Source: Polaromonas sp. (GTDB lineage Bacteria; Pseudomonadota; Gammaproteobacteria; Burkholderiales; Burkholderiaceae_C). Taken from it: a stretch of DNA of 7,010 bases. Of the stretch, positions 5,625 to 7,010 are shown piece after piece. Numbering within the stretch: position 1 is the stretch's first letter; every line of letters starts with the position of its first letter. The position numbers and the translations under genes were made by a program. Under the pieces are notes generated by a model that was given only the letters and a program-made list of their open reading frames with translations, searched no databases and was not told the origin of the DNA. The stretch lies in NCBI GenBank assembly GCA_025362825.1, contig JANYFF010000031.1:1-7010 (forward strand), in the 5' to 3' direction.

Positions 5625-6440
5625 ATGCCTGAACTCCCAGAAGTTGAAGTTACCCGTCTGAGCTTTGTTGACCGCATTGCGTCTGCGCGTATTGAGTCTG
5701 TGCAGATGGGCAAGCCGCTGCGCTGGCCTCTGGGTTGCGCGCCCGCGCACCTGCACGGGCAGCAGGTGCTGGGCGTCCGCAGGCGCGGCAAATACCTTTT
5801 GCTGGATTTGACCGGGGGCCTGCTCATGATGCACCTGGGGATGTCCGGCAGCGTCAGTTTCGGACCTGATTTGCCTGCGCCGGGCAAGCATGACCATTTT
5901 GAAATGGTGACGACGCTGGGAACCTTGCGGCTGAATGATCCGCGCAGGTTTGGCGCAGTGGTTTATGCGGCCAGCGAGACCGACCCGGTGGCCCTCAAAC
6001 TACTCGGCCGGCTGGGGGTGGAGCCGCTGACAGATGCCTTTGAGGCTCAGGCCTTTTACCGATTGCTGAAGTTGAAAAACACGGCCATCAAGCAAGTCTT
6101 GCTGGCAGGTGAAATCGTGGTGGGTGTGGGGAATATTTACGCATCTGAAACGCTGTTCATGGCGGGTATCCGGCCCGCCACCAGGGCCAGCCGCATCAGC
6201 AAACCGCGCGCAGTGTTGCTGCACAGCGCCATTCGGCGCGTCTTGACACAAGCGGTTACAAAAGGCGGCAGCACCCTGAAGGACTTCTCCAACGCCAATG
6301 GCGAGCAGGGTCATTTTCAGCTGGACGCGATGGTTTATGACCGGGCCGGACTGCCTTGTCGGGTTTGCGCGAGCCCGATCAAGACATTACGACAGGGACA
6401 GCGATCAACGTTTTATTGCTCAAACTGCCAAAAGCCTTGA
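5625..6440 (+). CDS. mutM: Formamidopyrimidine-DNA glycosylase (8-oxoguanine repair)
   Basis: MutM/Fpg removes 8-oxoguanine and formamidopyrimidines from DNA and cleaves the abasic site by beta,delta-elimination. The 271-residue product matches the family length and carries all key parts. The N-terminus is PELPEVE, whose Pro2 is the Schiff-base nucleophile and Glu3 the acid. RRRGKYLLL has the catalytic Lys at 56. HLGMSGS contains the intercalating Met at 73, and NDPRRFG spans 104-110. The H2TH region includes GVGNIYASE at 167-175. The C-terminal zinc finger has Cys at 245, 248, 265 and 268, with the conserved Arg at 260. The ATG is fixed because Pro must follow it; the ribosome site upstream is poor. 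The gene is divergent from the TPR gene, and no terminator is evident after it. Confidence 0.97.
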   Translation: MPELPEVEVTRLSFVDRIASARIESVQMGKPLRWPLGCAPAHLHGQQVLGVRRRGKYLLLDLTGGLLMMHLGMSGSVSFGPDLPAPGKHDHFEMVTTLGTLRLNDPRRFGAVVYAASETDPVALKLLGRLGVEPLTDAFEAQAFYRLLKLKNTAIKQVLLAGEIVVGVGNIYASETLFMAGIRPATRASRISKPRAVLLHSAIRRVLTQAVTKGGSTLKDFSNANGEQGHFQLDAMVYDRAGLPCRVCASPIKTLRQGQRSTFYCSNCQKP

Positions 6441-6445
6441 GCTCG

Positions 6446-6467
6446 GGAGCCGGAATTCCGGAGCCGG
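6446..6467. repeat. Short direct repeat with central palindrome after mutM
   Basis: GGAGCCGG occurs at 6446-6453 and again at 6460-6467. Between and across the copies lies the 12-base perfect palindrome CCGGAATTCCGG (6450-6461). There is no T-run, so it is not a standard terminator. It sits six bases past the mutM stop and about 37 bases before the predicted promoter of the next gene, so it could be a protein-binding site. A chance GC-rich structure is equally possible. Confidence 0.4.
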
Positions 6468-6503
6468 TACGTAACTTATCGGATGGCCGTTTCAAGGTGG
6501 CGA

Positions 6504-6512
6504 TGCTATATT
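6504..6512 (+). promoter_or_regulatory. Extended -10 promoter for the dynamin-like GTPase gene
   Basis: TGC followed by TATATT fits the extended -10 pattern TGnTATAAT with one mismatch. The -35 region at the right distance (around 6484-6489, TGGCCG) is poor, as is common for extended -10 promoters. Transcription would begin near 6519, about 18 bases before the ATG at 6537. This suggests the GTPase gene does not depend on mutM read-through. Confidence 0.5.
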
Positions 6513-6536
6513 GGTAGCCAACAATAAACATTGAGT

Positions 6537-7010
6537 ATGTCCTTTAACGAACAATTCGATCAGCACGGCGCATGGAGGCGGGAGTTTGCTTTGCGGCTGA
6601 AACTGCTTGCTGAATGGATGAAAGACCATGACCTGCTGGACGCGGCCGTCGAAGAACGGCTGCGCAGGCTGGAATCCCAGGTGCGCTCTGATAAGGTCAT
6701 GGTGGCTTTTGTAGCCGAGTTCTCACGCGGCAAATCCGAGCTGATCAATGCCATCTTTTTCGCGGGTTACGGCAGGCGCATCATGCCCGCCAGTGCCGGG
6801 CGCACCACCATGTGCCCGACTGAGCTCGGTTATGACGCTGACGTTCCGCCTTGCCTGAGGTTGCTGCCCATCGAAACCCGTCTGAAGAGTCAGGCCCTGA
6901 TGGAATGGCGTGCGGTACCTGAAAAATGGACGCGGATTGACCTTGACGTCAATGACCCGGCCCAGCTTGCGAAGGCACTGGAAAAAGTAGCCGAGGTCGT
7001 GCATGTGACA
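6537..7010 (+). CDS. Dynamin-like GTPase, N-terminal part (cut by window edge)
   Basis: An open frame of 158 codons starts at the ATG 6537 and runs to the window end without a stop. After a charged helical N-terminus (1-52) comes a strand and P-loop, FVAEFSRGKSELINAIFF at 58-75, with GKS at 65-67. About 20 residues on, GRTTMCPTEL (88-97) supplies the G2/switch I threonine. This pattern is that of bacterial dynamin-family proteins, large GTPases that remodel membranes. The first Gly of the classic GxxxxGKS is Ala60 here. The DxxG and base-recognition motifs must lie beyond the edge, so GTP specificity cannot be judged. No strong Shine-Dalgarno precedes the ATG, which I chose as the first in frame after the promoter. 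Role in this organism unknown; the position beside mutM gives no clear link to DNA repair. Confidence 0.82.
   Translation, partial: MSFNEQFDQHGAWRREFALRLKLLAEWMKDHDLLDAAVEERLRRLESQVRSDKVMVAFVAEFSRGKSELINAIFFAGYGRRIMPASAGRTTMCPTELGYDADVPPCLRLLPIETRLKSQALMEWRAVPEKWTRIDLDVNDPAQLAKALEKVAEVVHVT

Noticed and set aside
5549..5897. Minus-strand open frames overlapping the mutM 5' half
   Set aside because: They oppose the catalytic PELPEVE region of mutM, show basic low-quality composition and have no ribosome site.
6723..7004. Minus-strand open frame opposite the GTPase gene
   Set aside because: It is antisense to the P-loop region of a recognisable GTPase and resembles no known protein.

Overview
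This window looks like a core chromosomal segment of a betaproteobacterium, most likely Comamonadaceae (Polaromonas/Rhodoferax-like). That placement is inferred from protein wording, GC-rich codon use and gene order; no search was run. The order pth - rplY - prs - tRNA-Gln - ispE - lolB - TPR protein, all on the minus strand, is the same housekeeping neighbourhood known from Pseudomonas (the PA4667-PA4672 region, which also has a tRNA-Gln between ispE and prs). To its right, mutM and a dynamin-like GTPase gene lie on the plus strand.

Minus-strand block, in order of transcription (right to left). A gene for a secreted tetratricopeptide-repeat protein (about 3742-5514) is followed by lolB and ispE. 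The three genes are joined by 4-base stop/start overlaps. A 12-codon leader ORF with a strong Shine-Dalgarno sequence precedes the TPR gene and is joined to it by a further overlap of the same kind. After ispE come tRNA-Gln(UUG) and a strong intrinsic terminator at about 2004-2041. Then come prs, a hairpin at 911-931, rplY (long CTC form of L25), another hairpin at 94-129, and the first codons of pth, which runs off the left edge. Functionally the block covers outer-membrane lipoprotein delivery (LolB), a periplasmic TPR scaffold, isoprenoid precursor synthesis (IspE), PRPP synthesis (Prs) and translation (L25, Pth, tRNA-Gln).

Plus-strand block. mutM (formamidopyrimidine-DNA glycosylase, 5625-6440) is divergent from the TPR gene across about 110 bases. 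After 96 bases containing an extended -10 promoter comes the 5' part of a dynamin-family GTPase gene (6537 onward), open at the right edge.

Nothing here looks like a mobile element, CRISPR array, phage or undescribed defence system. The points most worth a second look are the leader ORF and chain of NTGA overlaps, the TPR protein without cysteine in a position where Pseudomonas has a lipoprotein (LbcA), the hairpin whose T-run faces the wrong way between prs and rplY, and the truncated dynamin-like GTPase with an altered P-loop.
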